Source: CAZJHD01 sp964545855 (GTDB lineage: Bacteria; Planctomycetota; UBA1135; JACQFD01). Taken from it: a stretch of DNA of 64,000 bases. The DNA lies in NCBI GenBank assembly GCA_964545855.1, contig CAZJHD010000010.1, forward strand, positions 50,880-114,879. The letters run 5' to 3'. The notes below the pieces were generated by a model, which searched no databases, had not been told where the DNA came from, and saw only the letters and a list, made by a program, of their open reading frames with translations. Made by a program: the position numbers and the translations under genes. This document shows positions 27,382 through 38,910 of this stretch, piece after piece. Position 1 is the first letter of the stretch, and each line of letters begins with the position of its first letter.

Positions 27382-27909
27382 GTGCCCATTCCTCCGATTT
27401 GCGGAAACTGCCACAAGCTGCCGGTGCAGGTGCACATGGCCGAGCTGTCGGAGCGCGAAGGAGAGAAGGACTGGGATCTCCACCATCTCTGCGACAACTG
27501 CGCGCGCGAGCTCGGCCTCCCGCACCCGAAACTCGGCGACGCGCTCCTCGTCCTTCCGCCGATCCCGCTGTTCTCGACCAAGGGATCCGACTTGGCCTGC
27601 GAAGCGTGCGGGCTTCGCTTCAACGACTTCCGACGGGCCGGACGCGTCGGCTGCGAGAAGTGCTACGACTCGTTCGCCGAGCCCCTGGAGGAGATCCTCC
27701 AGAAGGCCCACGCAGGCCAATCGCGGCACGTCGGCCGTGGGCCCGGGGCCTCGGGAGAGGTGGCTTGCCGGCGCGACGAACTCGCAGCGCTCCATCGCCG
27801 GCTCAAGACGGCCATCGCGACCGAGGCCTACGAGGAGGCCGCGAGGCTTCGAGACCTGATCCGCGGGTTCGAGGAGGAATCGACCCCGGCTTCCGACGCC
27901 TCCCCGTGA
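27382..27909 (+). CDS. McsA-like zinc-binding protein with UVR motif
   Basis: The 175-residue protein starts at a GTG at 27382. It contains four CxxC pairs (residues 7/10, 37/40, 73/76 and 91/94), a Gly-rich linker, and a C-terminal UVR motif of the UvrB/ClpC type (LAALHRRLKTAIATEAYEEA). This is the layout of McsA, which in Firmicutes works with the arginine kinase McsB and regulator CtsR upstream of clpC. Here it lies 288 bases ahead of clpC, but neither mcsB nor ctsR is present in between or upstream. A role as a zinc-dependent ClpC adaptor is likely by context. Confidence 0.85.
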   Translation: MPIPPICGNCHKLPVQVHMAELSEREGEKDWDLHHLCDNCARELGLPHPKLGDALLVLPPIPLFSTKGSDLACEACGLRFNDFRRAGRVGCEKCYDSFAEPLEEILQKAHAGQSRHVGRGPGASGEVACRRDELAALHRRLKTAIATEAYEEAARLRDLIRGFEEESTPASDASP

Positions 27910-28197
27910 GGTCTCCACGGAGGTGCCGGCGCGACGGGCCGGCCGGCCCGAGACGCTCTCCCGAACCGCGGCTCTGCCCACGATTCCGTCGAAGTTCGAC
28001 CGAACCGCTCTTCTCGCTCCTGACCGATCCGTTTTTGACTCGACAGGCGTCCCCGATTCCGTAGACCCGATGGGCGACACGCGACGACCCGGGGAGTCCC
28101 CGTCGCGCGAGCCGCTCCCGACTGCAGCGGAAACGTCGGATCGGCCGATCTAGCTCTCGGCACCGCTGCTCCCAGCACAACCTCCAGGAAACCGTCG

Positions 28198-30724
<2,527 letters not shown>

Positions 30725-30768
30725 TGCCGGTCGGCTCCGCGCCACGCGGGGCCGTCGGACGAACGAGA

Positions 30769-30802
30769 GGCCCCGCCCTCGGAAGCACCGGGGAGCGGGG
30801 CC
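30769..30802 (+). terminator. hairpin terminator after clpC
   Basis: GGCCCCGC at 30769-30776 pairs with GCGGGGCC at 30795-30802, with partial extra pairing in the loop. It lies 45 bases after the clpC stop and ahead of a convergent gene. No T-run follows. Confidence 0.55.
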
Positions 30803-30867
30803 GCTTCGTGTCGCAGGGGTCGCTTCGCGGAGACCCGAGACTTCGGGCCGCGCCGCGGCCGTTCACC

Positions 30868-31326
30868 TCAGGCGGACTTCGCCCGCGCCTCCACGTGCGC
30901 CGCGAGGTCGTCCAGGTCCTTCAGACACTCCTTCGCCATGCTCTTCATCATCGGGCGGAAGAGGAACGACAGGACCTTCGCGACGAGCGTGAGCGGCTCC
31001 GCCTCGAAGCTCATCGTCACATCGGTGCCCGGGCCCTTCGGCGTGAAGGTGAAGCGCGAGCGGTAGCGGCACCCGTGGTTCTCGCAGCCGAGGACGTAGC
31101 CCGCCGGCCGGTCGAGCTCCGTGATCGCCATCTCCTCGGCTGCCTCGCGCCCGAACATCTTGCGCGTCTCTCGGAACCGCGTTCCGACCCGCACGGGGCC
31201 GTCCGTGAGCATCTCGACGCGCGTGATGCCCTCGATGAACTCCGGACACCGCGCGAAGTCGGTCGCCGCGTCGAAGACCGCTTCTCGGGGCGCGCGGACG
31301 TGCTTCTGGATCGTGATGCCGATCAT
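30868..31326 (-). CDS. SRPBCC (START/polyketide-cyclase-like) family protein
   Basis: The 152-residue protein follows the SRPBCC pattern: a first strand with IQKHVRAPREAVFDAATDFARCP, a middle with VGTRFRETRKMFG, beta strands RYRSRFTFTPKGPGTDVTMSFEAEPL, and a long C-terminal helix (MMKSMAKECLKDLDDLAAHVEA). Members bind hydrophobic ligands in a helix-grip fold; the ligand cannot be read from sequence. The ATG at 31326 has GGAGG upstream. It follows the DUF1579 gene on the same strand by 73 bases. Confidence 0.85.
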   Translation of the reverse strand: MIGITIQKHVRAPREAVFDAATDFARCPEFIEGITRVEMLTDGPVRVGTRFRETRKMFGREAAEEMAITELDRPAGYVLGCENHGCRYRSRFTFTPKGPGTDVTMSFEAEPLTLVAKVLSFLFRPMMKSMAKECLKDLDDLAAHVEARAKSA

Positions 31327-31399
31327 GGGGACCTCCGAGGTCGTGGAAGAATCGGCGCGGCGTGGCCGCCCCGGAGGGCGACCACGGCCCCGGCTCGCG

Positions 31400-32023
31400 C
31401 TACTTCTGCCGCTTGTAGGCGACCTCGACCACCTTCGTGTGGTTCTCCCCGATCGGCAAGTCGTGCACCTCGAGGACCAGCGTGTCGTCGGCGGGGAACC
31501 TCCAGACGTACTTCACCATCTTGTCGTGCTCTCCGGTGAGGTACTCGTCGAGCGTGCCGTAGGCGATGAGAGCCCTCCCGCTGGGATCCATGTCGCCCTC
31601 CCAGTGAGTCATCGAGGTGTCCATCGTGCTCACGTGCGTGCCGACGAAGCTCTGCTTGAAGTTGTCGTAGCCGAGGAGCGTGAAGGTCTCCAGCGGTCCC
31701 ATCATGGGCATGGCGCCCGTCGAGCGGCTCTGGACCCAGCGTCCCTCCATGAGCCAGGTGAACTCGGCCGTACCCGCGGCGGGAGGCGTCGCCTGGCCGC
31801 CCATGAAGAAGCGCGTCTCGATGGTCCACTTCCCGAGGAAACGCTTCAGCACTTCGTGATGGGGCCCTGGCTGCGTGAATCGCTTCGCCTTCTCCATCAT
31901 GGCCGCCATGTCACCGGGCGTGGGCGGATCCTGGGGGAGCGGCGACGGCGCGCCGAAAGCGGTGACGACGATCGAGGTGGCGACGGCGCCGGCGAGGAAG
32001 GCCGGAAGGATCAGGAGCTTCAT
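31400..32023 (-). CDS. exported DUF1579-family protein
   Basis: A 207-residue protein with an N-terminal hydrophobic signal (KLLILPAFLAGAVATSIVVTAF). The DUF1579 core has HHEVLKRFLGKWTIETRFFM, then GRWVQSRSTG, LLGYDNFKQSFVGTHVSTMD and IAYGTLDEYLTGE. The function of the family is unknown; it has a lipocalin-like beta pattern. AAGGAGG lies 9 bases upstream of the ATG. It sits downstream of the M56/BlaI pair, with a 65-base gap, and could be a target of that regulator. Confidence 0.85.
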   Translation of the reverse strand: MKLLILPAFLAGAVATSIVVTAFGAPSPLPQDPPTPGDMAAMMEKAKRFTQPGPHHEVLKRFLGKWTIETRFFMGGQATPPAAGTAEFTWLMEGRWVQSRSTGAMPMMGPLETFTLLGYDNFKQSFVGTHVSTMDTSMTHWEGDMDPSGRALIAYGTLDEYLTGEHDKMVKYVWRFPADDTLVLEVHDLPIGENHTKVVEVAYKRQK

Positions 32024-32088
32024 CGGGAGGATCCTCCTTGGATCGGGGAGAAGAGCGCGGATTGCCCGCGAGAGGGAATGCGCGCGGC

Positions 32089-33174
32089 TCAGCGCTCGGC
32101 CGCGGCCGCGTCCTCGCGTGCGAGCATGGCGAGCACGACGAACCGCTTCTGGAGGCAGCCCTCCAGATCGGCGATCGAGGTCACTCCGTCGGGTGCGAGC
32201 GGGAGCGGCGGACGCGCGGCGGAAGGCGCGAGCGGGACGCAGCAGACGAGGAGCAGACCGAGGAGCGCCCACGAGGCGCTTCGCCGCTTCCAGGAGTCGG
32301 GCGCGAGCGGCCGCGCGAGCCACTCGAGCCGCGAGACGAGCTGGCCGTGGCGATGCACGAAGGCGATGCCCGGCACGGGCGCCGACAGCAGCGGCCGCGC
32401 GAGCTCGAGGAGGGTCCGTCGATACTCGGGCGCCCGGCGTCCGAGAGCGCGCACCGCGAGGCCGTCGCAGCCGATCTCGCGGAGCGTCGCGAGGCTCCGG
32501 CGCGCGATCGCGGCCCCGGGGTGGAACCAGTAGAGGACCTGGAGCGCCTGCATCCCGAAGGCGGCGATCGGATCGCGGCGCCGGACGTGCGCGAGTTCGT
32601 GGAGGAGCACGTGCTCGCGCTGCGCGGCCGTCGAGCGGCGCAGGAGCTCCGCCGGGAGGACGACGACGGGGCGCAGGACTCCGACGACGGCGGGGCCCGG
32701 AGCTCCCCGCACGACTCGGATCTCCGGCACCGATCGGAGGTGCAGGCGCCGGGCCGCGCGCCGGATCGCGGCTTCGATCTCCCGATCGGGAGGCTCCGCG
32801 GAGAGCCGGAGCCACGCGCGCCCGGCGCGGCGATGGCGCTCGACGGCGAGAACCGCGACGAGCAGCGTGCCAGCGAGCCACGCGAGGAACGCCGCCACCT
32901 GCCAAGCCGGGGCCGGCGCCTCGGGCGCCGTGAGCGATCCCTCGCCCGTCATGGGGAGCCACCGGACGATGCTCCAGGGAGAGGCGATCCATGGCGGAAG
33001 GACGAGCTTCAGGGGCACGAGCGCCCAGAGCGCCGTGCGGAGTCGCGGCGACGACCAGCCGGCAAGGGCGCGATCGACGGCGGCGATCACGCCGATCAGC
33101 ACCGCGACCTGCACCGACATGGGAGCGACCCAGCCCCACCAGGCGCTCGCCGCCGACTCGAGGATCGGCGTCAC
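32089..33174 (-). CDS. BlaR1/MecR1-like M56 membrane metallopeptidase
   Basis: The 361-residue protein has N-terminal membrane segments (about 18-35, 45-60, 92-110), a zinc peptidase motif HELAH at 192-196 with a third-ligand candidate Glu in REIGCD (233), and a C-terminal membrane segment (about 303-322). In BlaR1/MecR1 systems this enzyme cleaves, or triggers cleavage of, the partner BlaI repressor. The penicillin-binding sensor domain of BlaR1 is absent, so the signal is unknown. The GTG start at 33174 overlaps the blaI stop as GTGA, showing tight coupling. Confidence 0.9.
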   Translation of the reverse strand: MTPILESAASAWWGWVAPMSVQVAVLIGVIAAVDRALAGWSSPRLRTALWALVPLKLVLPPWIASPWSIVRWLPMTGEGSLTAPEAPAPAWQVAAFLAWLAGTLLVAVLAVERHRRAGRAWLRLSAEPPDREIEAAIRRAARRLHLRSVPEIRVVRGAPGPAVVGVLRPVVVLPAELLRRSTAAQREHVLLHELAHVRRRDPIAAFGMQALQVLYWFHPGAAIARRSLATLREIGCDGLAVRALGRRAPEYRRTLLELARPLLSAPVPGIAFVHRHGQLVSRLEWLARPLAPDSWKRRSASWALLGLLLVCCVPLAPSAARPPLPLAPDGVTSIADLEGCLQKRFVVLAMLAREDAAAAER

Positions 33175-33548
33175 GCTCCCGTCTCCCCGCGATCGATCTC
33201 CTCCAGCATCGCGGCGAGGCGCTCACGGTCCTTCTTGGAGAGTTTCTCCTCGGCGACGAGATGCTGCAGGAGCGTTCCGAAGGCGCCATCGAAGGCGCGG
33301 TCGACGAGCGATCGAACGGCCGACCGCCGCGCCTTCCCCCGCGTCACGATCGGATCGTAGAGGCCCTGGTTCCCGCGCATCCGTACGCGGACCGCCTCCT
33401 TCTCCACCAGGCGGCCGAGCAGCGTCCGCACCGTCGAGTAGCTCCAGTCGGTCCCGCGCTCGACGCGTTCGAGGACGTCGCGCGCGCTCGCGGGGGAACG
33501 CTCCCAGAGCGCGCTCATCACGGTCCACTCGGCGTCACTGAGGTGCAT
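33171..33548 (-). CDS. BlaI/MecI-family transcriptional repressor
   Basis: The 125-residue protein is a winged-helix BlaI family member: HLSDAEWTVMSALWERSPAS, SYSTVRTLLGRLVEKEAVRV and the dimerising C-terminus with LLQHLVAEEKLSKKDRERLA. I chose the ATG at 33548 because the promoter and operator at 33567-33610 lie just upstream; the longer reading from 33578 would begin at about the transcription start. It should repress its own operon with the M56 gene until the protease inactivates it. Confidence 0.92.
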   Translation of the reverse strand: MHLSDAEWTVMSALWERSPASARDVLERVERGTDWSYSTVRTLLGRLVEKEAVRVRMRGNQGLYDPIVTRGKARRSAVRSLVDRAFDGAFGTLLQHLVAEEKLSKKDRERLAAMLEEIDRGETGA

Positions 33549-33566
33549 GGTCGGGCCCGATACTGC

Positions 33567-33610
33567 TACAGATGTCACACTTTCTACGACGGCTATCGCG
33601 GATCCGTCAA
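33567..33610 (-). promoter_or_regulatory. sigma70-type promoter with BlaI-like operator for the blaI/M56 operon
   Basis: On the minus strand, TTGACG (33610-33605) is followed after 18 bases by TAGAAA (33586-33581). The expected transcription start, near 33574, falls inside GACATCTGTA (33576-33567), a dyad of the TACA-N2-TGTA type bound by BlaI/MecI proteins. The leader to the ATG at 33548 is about 26 bases. Position and symmetry both fit autorepression. Confidence 0.7.
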
Positions 33611-33739
33611 GGGGTGAGAGGTCGCGGAAGAATCGCTACCGCTGGCCCGGGGCCGAGCGAGCGCGGGCGACGGAGCCGCAGTCGATCGCAGCCGGCGGTC
33701 GCGCGGCGCCGATCCATCCACGCCCCCCGAGGCGCGGCC

Positions 33740-35152
33740 TCAGCTTCCCGCGGCGTCCTCGCTCCGGCGGCGCATCGCCGCTTCCACGGCGTCCACGTCG
33801 CGAGGCAGGTGCTTCGCTGCAAGGAGCAGGATCGTCGCACCGAGGAGCACGATGGGCGGCGCGAGGAAGAATGCGTAGCGGAGCGCCTCACCGGCGGAGA
33901 GCTTCTGGCTCTCCTGGAGGTAGTCGCTCACGGCCCCGATCACGATCGGAGAGAAGGCGTCTCCCAGGAGATGGATCGTGAAGATCGTGATGGCGAACGC
34001 CGTCGCCCTCACGTTCGGCATCGAGACGTTCAGGATCGCCGCGTTCAGCGGCCCGCTGTTGCAGAAGAGGAAGAAGATGCCGATGCCTCCCCAGGTCCAG
34101 AACAGCGTGCGGCTCGGATAGAGGAAGGCGATTCCGAGGCAGATCGCGCTGCATGCGAGCGTGATCCCCGGGACGACGAAGTGCGCCGAGCGCGTCCATC
34201 GCCGCACGAAGTCCGCGGCGAAACCGCCGGACACGGTTCCGACGGTGCCGGCGCCGGCCACGACGAGACCCACCAGCAGGCCCGCCTCGTCCTTCGGGTA
34301 GTCGAGAACGCGCTCGACGTAGGCCGGCACCCAGGCGGCGAGGCCGCCGATCGCGAAGGTCATGGCCGTCGTGGCGGCGACGTTCGCGACGAAGGACCTC
34401 GTCTTCAGGAGAGTCCAGACGGCCGAGAGCTGGAACTTCCCCGCGACGACGTGCTCACCGGGCGCCACGTCCATTCCTCCGCGCACCGGCTCGCGGAGGA
34501 ACTGCGTGAGCAGGGCGAGCAGGATCCCGGGGATTCCGCCGAAGAGGAAGGCGTAGCGCCAGCCCTCGTGGAGGCCGATCGTGCAGAGCCACGCATCGTG
34601 CGCCGCGTCCGGCTCGTGTCCGAAGTGACGCCCGACGTAGCCGCCGAAGGCGTAGCCGGCGGCGGTGCCGACCGGCAACGCGAGGTAGAAGACCGAGAGC
34701 GTCCGCGCGCGGCTCTCCTTCGAGAACAGGTCCGACAGGAAGGCCGGCGCGACGATGCCGTAGCACGCCTCGCCCACGCCCGTGCAGGCGCGCCAGAACC
34801 AGAGGTGCTCGAAGGTGCCGGAGAAGGCGCTCGCGACGGTCGAGACCGACCACAGCAGTATCCCGAGCGAGATGAGCAGGCGTCGAGAGACGCGGTCGCC
34901 GAGGTATCCGGCCAGCGGGCTCGCGAGCGTGTAGACGACGAAGAAGGCCGACACGAGCGACCCCGCCTGCGTGTCGTCGATCCGGAACGTCTCCTTGACC
35001 GACTCCATGACCGGCGGAAGGACGTTCCGGTCCAGGTAGTTGATCAGGTTGATGAAGCTCAGGACCCCGAGGGCGTACCAGGCGTACGGCCTCGTGATCG
35101 GGCGCGCAGTCGACGGCGCTGCGCCTCCGGTCCCGGCGTTCGGTGCGTTCAA
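33740..35152 (-). CDS. MFS transporter, spinster-like
   Basis: A 470-residue, 12-segment major facilitator protein. It has the MFS signature after the second segment (GYLGDRVSRRLLISLGILLWS) and the family-typical INYLDRNVLPPVMESVKE near the start and EACYGIVAPAFLSDLF in the middle, which resemble spinster-type and organic-anion transporters. A hydrophilic loop splits the two halves (about residues 195-235). The likely start is TTG at 35152 with GGAG 8 bases upstream. The substrate is not evident. Confidence 0.88.
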   Translation of the reverse strand: MNAPNAGTGGAAPSTARPITRPYAWYALGVLSFINLINYLDRNVLPPVMESVKETFRIDDTQAGSLVSAFFVVYTLASPLAGYLGDRVSRRLLISLGILLWSVSTVASAFSGTFEHLWFWRACTGVGEACYGIVAPAFLSDLFSKESRARTLSVFYLALPVGTAAGYAFGGYVGRHFGHEPDAAHDAWLCTIGLHEGWRYAFLFGGIPGILLALLTQFLREPVRGGMDVAPGEHVVAGKFQLSAVWTLLKTRSFVANVAATTAMTFAIGGLAAWVPAYVERVLDYPKDEAGLLVGLVVAGAGTVGTVSGGFAADFVRRWTRSAHFVVPGITLACSAICLGIAFLYPSRTLFWTWGGIGIFFLFCNSGPLNAAILNVSMPNVRATAFAITIFTIHLLGDAFSPIVIGAVSDYLQESQKLSAGEALRYAFFLAPPIVLLGATILLLAAKHLPRDVDAVEAAMRRRSEDAAGS

Positions 35153-35239
35153 TGGGAGGACTCCGCCGCGCCTCGGCCCGGCCGCGGGGGCGGGGATTCT
35201 AGGGACCTTGCTCGTCCCGGGAACGCACGCCGGCGGCGA

Positions 35240-35950
35240 TCAGGGCACGAATCGAGGCAGGTGCTCGCGCCAGTAGGGCCAGTCGTGGCCGAAGACGCCG
35301 GGCCAGATCTCGCCGTGCGCCGGGATCCCCTTCTTCGCGAGGAGACCGAGGAACTCGCGGTTCTTGTCGACGAGGGAATCCGTCTCGCCCGTCGCGATCA
35401 CGAACTCCGTTCCCCGGAGCCGCTGGACCCAGCCGTCGTCGAGGTTCGGGACGTAGGCCGTGGGGCACTGGAAGTAGCAGGCGTCGTTCCACATCCCGTC
35501 GAGGAACGAATGCACGTCGTAGACCCCCGAGAAGCAGATCACGCGCTTCACGATCTCCGGGTAGCGGCAGCCGAAGTTCATGGCGTGGTAGGCGCCGAAG
35601 GACGACCCGTAGGTCATCACGTCCTCCCGCTGCGAGCGCCGCTGCAGCAGCGGCACGACCTCGTGGCGCAGGTACGCGTCGTACTGCTCGTGGCGCGCGA
35701 CGCGTCCGAAGGGATGGAGCTGCTTGTTGTACCAGCTCTCGAGATTCACGGTGTCGACGCAGCACACCTGCAGCTCGCCGCGGTCGATCTTGTCGCGGAG
35801 CGCTCCCACCAGGTGGAAGTCCTCGGCCTCGTAGAACCGCGCGGCGGCCGTCGGGAAGATGAGGAGTGGCCGGCCGGCGTGGCCGAACCAGAGCAGCTCC
35901 ATGCGCTTTCCGAGGCGCGGGCTGTCCCAGGCGATGAATTCGCGGTGCAT
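35240..35950 (-). CDS. alpha/beta-hydrolase of the esterase (PF00756-type) family
   Basis: The 236-residue protein begins at ATG 35950 and lacks a signal peptide. It has a GSSFGAYHAMNFGCRYP nucleophile elbow with Ser as the presumed nucleophile, the preceding Tyr/Arg-rich HEQYDAYLRHEVVPLL helix, and a C-terminal PGVFGHDWPYWREHLP carrying the likely catalytic His. This matches esterase D/antigen-85-like hydrolases, which act on ester bonds of small or acyl substrates. It sits between an MFS transporter and a lipase-maturation-factor homologue. Confidence 0.86.
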   Translation of the reverse strand: MHREFIAWDSPRLGKRMELLWFGHAGRPLLIFPTAAARFYEAEDFHLVGALRDKIDRGELQVCCVDTVNLESWYNKQLHPFGRVARHEQYDAYLRHEVVPLLQRRSQREDVMTYGSSFGAYHAMNFGCRYPEIVKRVICFSGVYDVHSFLDGMWNDACYFQCPTAYVPNLDDGWVQRLRGTEFVIATGETDSLVDKNREFLGLLAKKGIPAHGEIWPGVFGHDWPYWREHLPRFVP

Positions 35951-36034
35951 GGGTCGATCGGGGGTCGGTTCGGAAAAATGGGCCGAGAGCCTACCAGCGG
36001 CCCGCTCTTCGGCCCACCCGCCGCGCTCCGCGCC

Positions 36035-37528
36035 TCAGTACCGCGGCGCCGAGTCGCCTCGCGCGTCATGGACGTAGGGGTGGAACCCGAGGAAGACCCG
36101 GTCCCACCAGAGCCCCGTCGAGCGCCGCGTCGCCTCGTCGGTGAAGGTGTACTGCCACATGCCGACGCGCACGTAGCGCGGCGCGCGGCCGCCGAAGGGG
36201 TCGACGGCGAAGAGCGCCGCCAAGACCTCGGGATGCGTCGTCATCCGGTCGACGAGACGGTTCAGCATCTCCGTCCGGCCGCCGAGGGGAAGGAACCAGA
36301 AACGGAAGTCGACGCGAGGCTGCCGCGGCGCGACGTAGGCCGGCCGCCTCTTCGGATCTCCGGGCTTCGCGTGGAACTCGTAGGCGCTCCAGGTCTCTCC
36401 GTCGTCGCTCCCCTCGATCTCGACCTCCTTCCTCACGAGCGTCATCTGCGCGAAGAGGTGATAGGAGTTGACCGTCCTCCAGGGCACGACGGCCCGGTGG
36501 ACCGCGATGATCGGCGCCGGCGGCTCCCAACGGCAGACGCCCGCGGCGAAGTCGAGCGCCTGGAGCCCGAGCAGCCCCGCCGCCGCGGCCGCCCCCGCCC
36601 AGCCGAGGAGGCTCCGGGGCCGCAGCCGCTCGCCCCGGTCGCGGCGCGGCGCGAGCCCTCCCTCGAGCGCCGGGATGCAGAGCGCGAGGGAGAGCAGGTT
36701 GAACACGCCGTAGTTGCCCGTCGCCTGGATCACCACGTGGAGCGGAACGAGGGCCGCGACGGCCGCCCATCGCGCGCGCCGCGGGCCGAGCGCGAGCCAG
36801 GGCACGACGAGCTCGAGCACGAGCGTCGCGCCCGCGAGCGCGCGGTCGGCCCAGTCCGGGAGCTGGTGCGCCCACCAGCCGAGGGACGTCGGCAGGGGCG
36901 CGGTCTCCCAATAGGAGATCATCGCCGTCAGCGCCGGCCAGTGCGGATCGCCGGAGACGAGCTTCGCGACGCCGCTCTCGAAATGGAGCCGCACCAGGAG
37001 CCCCAGGAGGAGACCCCGGGCGATCGGACCGGACGGCGGCGGCACGCCGCGGAACGGCCGCCAGCCGCCGGGCGCGTAGGGGATCGCGAGGAAGACCGTC
37101 TCCAGGAGGAGGTTGTCCCACTGGAACCCCAGGAACTCCTGGCAGGCGACCGTGAGGGAGAGGTAGAGGCACCAGATCCCGGCGAGGCAGGCCCGCGGCG
37201 CCCACAGGAGCACGAGGGCGGCCGAGAGCGCGGCGCCGGCGACGCAGGCTCCGATCAGCGCGGCGTCCGGCGCGCCGAGCCAGAAGAGCGTGGGGAACCG
37301 CAGTGGGGCCGAGGACCCGAGAGCCTCCCCGGCACGCGCGAGGAAGCGCGACACGGGCAGGAGCCCCTCCGCTCCGACCAGTAGCGTCACCTGCGCGGCG
37401 AGGTCGAGGAACGCGACCGCGGCGACGACCCCCAGCGCTCGGAGGAAGAGCGGGCGCGCACGCTCGCGCCCGACCTCGGGCGTTCCGTGCAGGGACGCGG
37501 CGGCGTCCGGCCTCGCGTCGGTGCACAT
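36035..37528 (-). CDS. lipase maturation factor (LMF1) family membrane protein
   Basis: The 497-residue protein has about eight membrane segments in its first 340 residues and a soluble C-terminus. Family hallmarks are GFQWDNLLLETVFLAIPYAP, LLVRLHFESGVAKLVSGD, HWPALTAMISYWETAPLPT and the C-terminal block NSYHLFAQMTLVRKEVEIEG, then WFLPLGG. In animals LMF1 acts in the secretory pathway to fold lipases; bacterial members are uncharacterised. The ATG at 37528 follows a 250-base divergent interval shared with the ATP-grasp gene, in which I see no clear promoter. Confidence 0.88.
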   Translation of the reverse strand: MCTDARPDAAASLHGTPEVGRERARPLFLRALGVVAAVAFLDLAAQVTLLVGAEGLLPVSRFLARAGEALGSSAPLRFPTLFWLGAPDAALIGACVAGAALSAALVLLWAPRACLAGIWCLYLSLTVACQEFLGFQWDNLLLETVFLAIPYAPGGWRPFRGVPPPSGPIARGLLLGLLVRLHFESGVAKLVSGDPHWPALTAMISYWETAPLPTSLGWWAHQLPDWADRALAGATLVLELVVPWLALGPRRARWAAVAALVPLHVVIQATGNYGVFNLLSLALCIPALEGGLAPRRDRGERLRPRSLLGWAGAAAAAGLLGLQALDFAAGVCRWEPPAPIIAVHRAVVPWRTVNSYHLFAQMTLVRKEVEIEGSDDGETWSAYEFHAKPGDPKRRPAYVAPRQPRVDFRFWFLPLGGRTEMLNRLVDRMTTHPEVLAALFAVDPFGGRAPRYVRVGMWQYTFTDEATRRSTGLWWDRVFLGFHPYVHDARGDSAPRY

Positions 37529-37778
37529 GGCGGGAGCGTAGCGGCCCGTCGAAGAACTCACCTGCGGCGCGACCCGCTGAAACCACTCCGCTTTGGTCGA
37601 GCGAGCCCTACACTGCTCGGCCGAATTTCCCTGCGGCCCGCTCGGGCGGGCGGCTCCGCGCGCGATCCGCGCTCGCCGTGGAACGCCAGCACGGGAGTTC
37701 GCGCCGCGCGACAGCGCCGCGGCATTCCCGATCTCCTTCACCTCGATCCATCCATTTCTCCCGCTTTCGGCTCACTCC

Positions 37779-38891
37779 ATGAAACCCAAGAAGATCGGAC
37801 TCCTGTTCGGAATGGAAACCAGCTTCCCCGAGGCGCTCGAGAAGCGCATCAACGAGCTCGGCGCGGGTCGCGTCGTGTGCGAGCCCGTGAAGCTGGACGC
37901 AGTTCGCCAGGACTTGCCCCTTCCCTACGACTTGATCCTCGACCGCATCAGCCAGGACGTCCCCTTCTATCGCACGGTGCTGAAGTACGCGGCGATCCGA
38001 GGGACGGACGTGGTGAACAACCCGTTCTGGTGGACCGCCGAGGACAAGCTGTCCGCGAACGCCATCGCGGCGGCCGTCGGCGTCGCCGTTCCGAAGACGT
38101 TCCTCCTGCCCCACAACTCGCATCCGCCGGGGACGCGCGGGGAGTCGTTCCGCAACCTCGTCTTCCCGATCGGCTGGGACCGCGTGTTCGAGTTCCTCGG
38201 GTTCCCCATCTTCCTGAAGCCGGCCCTGGGCGGCGGCTGGAAGAACGTCACCAAGGTGAACGACGCCGAGGAGTTCTTCGCCGCCTACAACAAGTCCGGC
38301 GACCTCACGATGCTCGCGCAGGAGGCGATCGCCTTCGACGCCTACTACCGCTGCTACTGCATCGGCCGCGATCGCATCCGGATCATGCGCTACGACCCGG
38401 CGAAGCCGTACCTCCAGAACTACGTCGCGGACGTGCCGCCGCTCACGGCGGAGCTGCGCGCGCGCATCGAGCGTGACTGCAAGGCCATCTGCAACGCGCT
38501 CGGGCACGACTTCAACACCCTCGAGTTCGCGATCCGCAAGGGTGTGCCCGTGGCCATCGACTTCACGAATCCGGCGCCCGACGCCGACGTGAACTCCGTC
38601 GGCAAGGAGAGCTTCGCGTGGGTCGTCGAGAACGCGGCGCAGTTCCTCCTCGAGCGAGTGCTCCATCCGCGCGCGCTCGAGCTCGGAGGGAGCTGGCCCG
38701 CGATGATGGGTCTCGCGAAGCCCGCGACGTCCGTCGAGCGTCCGGCCGTGGCCGCGAGCACGCCTCCGAAGACCCAAGCGGCGGCCGCGTCCGCCTCCGC
38801 CTCGGCGCCCTCGGCTCCGATCCCCTCCGCTCCGGCGGCACCTCCGGCACGACCCGCCGGAAAGTCCAACGGGAAGCGCGCCAAGCGCTGA
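37779..38891 (+). CDS. ATP-grasp (RimK-like) ligase
   Basis: The 370-residue protein begins KPKKIGLLFGMETSFPEALE and has an ATP-grasp core: FLGFPIFLKPALGGGWKNVT with the nucleotide-binding Lys, DLTMLAQEAIAF, CYCIGRDRIRIMRY and the metal-site end GHDFNTLEFAIRKGVPVAIDFTNPAPD. Such enzymes make an acyl phosphate and join it to an amine. Residues after about 325 are a low-complexity Ala/Ser/Pro tail ending in GKSNGKRAKR, probably flexible. It heads a run with a carboxylate-amine ligase and a second ATP-grasp-like gene. The substrates are unknown. Confidence 0.85.
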   Translation: MKPKKIGLLFGMETSFPEALEKRINELGAGRVVCEPVKLDAVRQDLPLPYDLILDRISQDVPFYRTVLKYAAIRGTDVVNNPFWWTAEDKLSANAIAAAVGVAVPKTFLLPHNSHPPGTRGESFRNLVFPIGWDRVFEFLGFPIFLKPALGGGWKNVTKVNDAEEFFAAYNKSGDLTMLAQEAIAFDAYYRCYCIGRDRIRIMRYDPAKPYLQNYVADVPPLTAELRARIERDCKAICNALGHDFNTLEFAIRKGVPVAIDFTNPAPDADVNSVGKESFAWVVENAAQFLLERVLHPRALELGGSWPAMMGLAKPATSVERPAVAASTPPKTQAAAASASASAPSAPIPSAPAAPPARPAGKSNGKRAKR

Positions 38892-38910
38892 CCGAAGGGC
38901 GCAGGCATCC

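Noticed and set aside
28010..28045. Possible CtsR operator or promoter upstream of clpC (TTTTTGACTCGAC)
   Set aside because: The GTCAAA-like halves are not spaced as in CtsR sites and the second half is poor; the TTGACT at 28035 has no suitable -10 at 16-18 bases.
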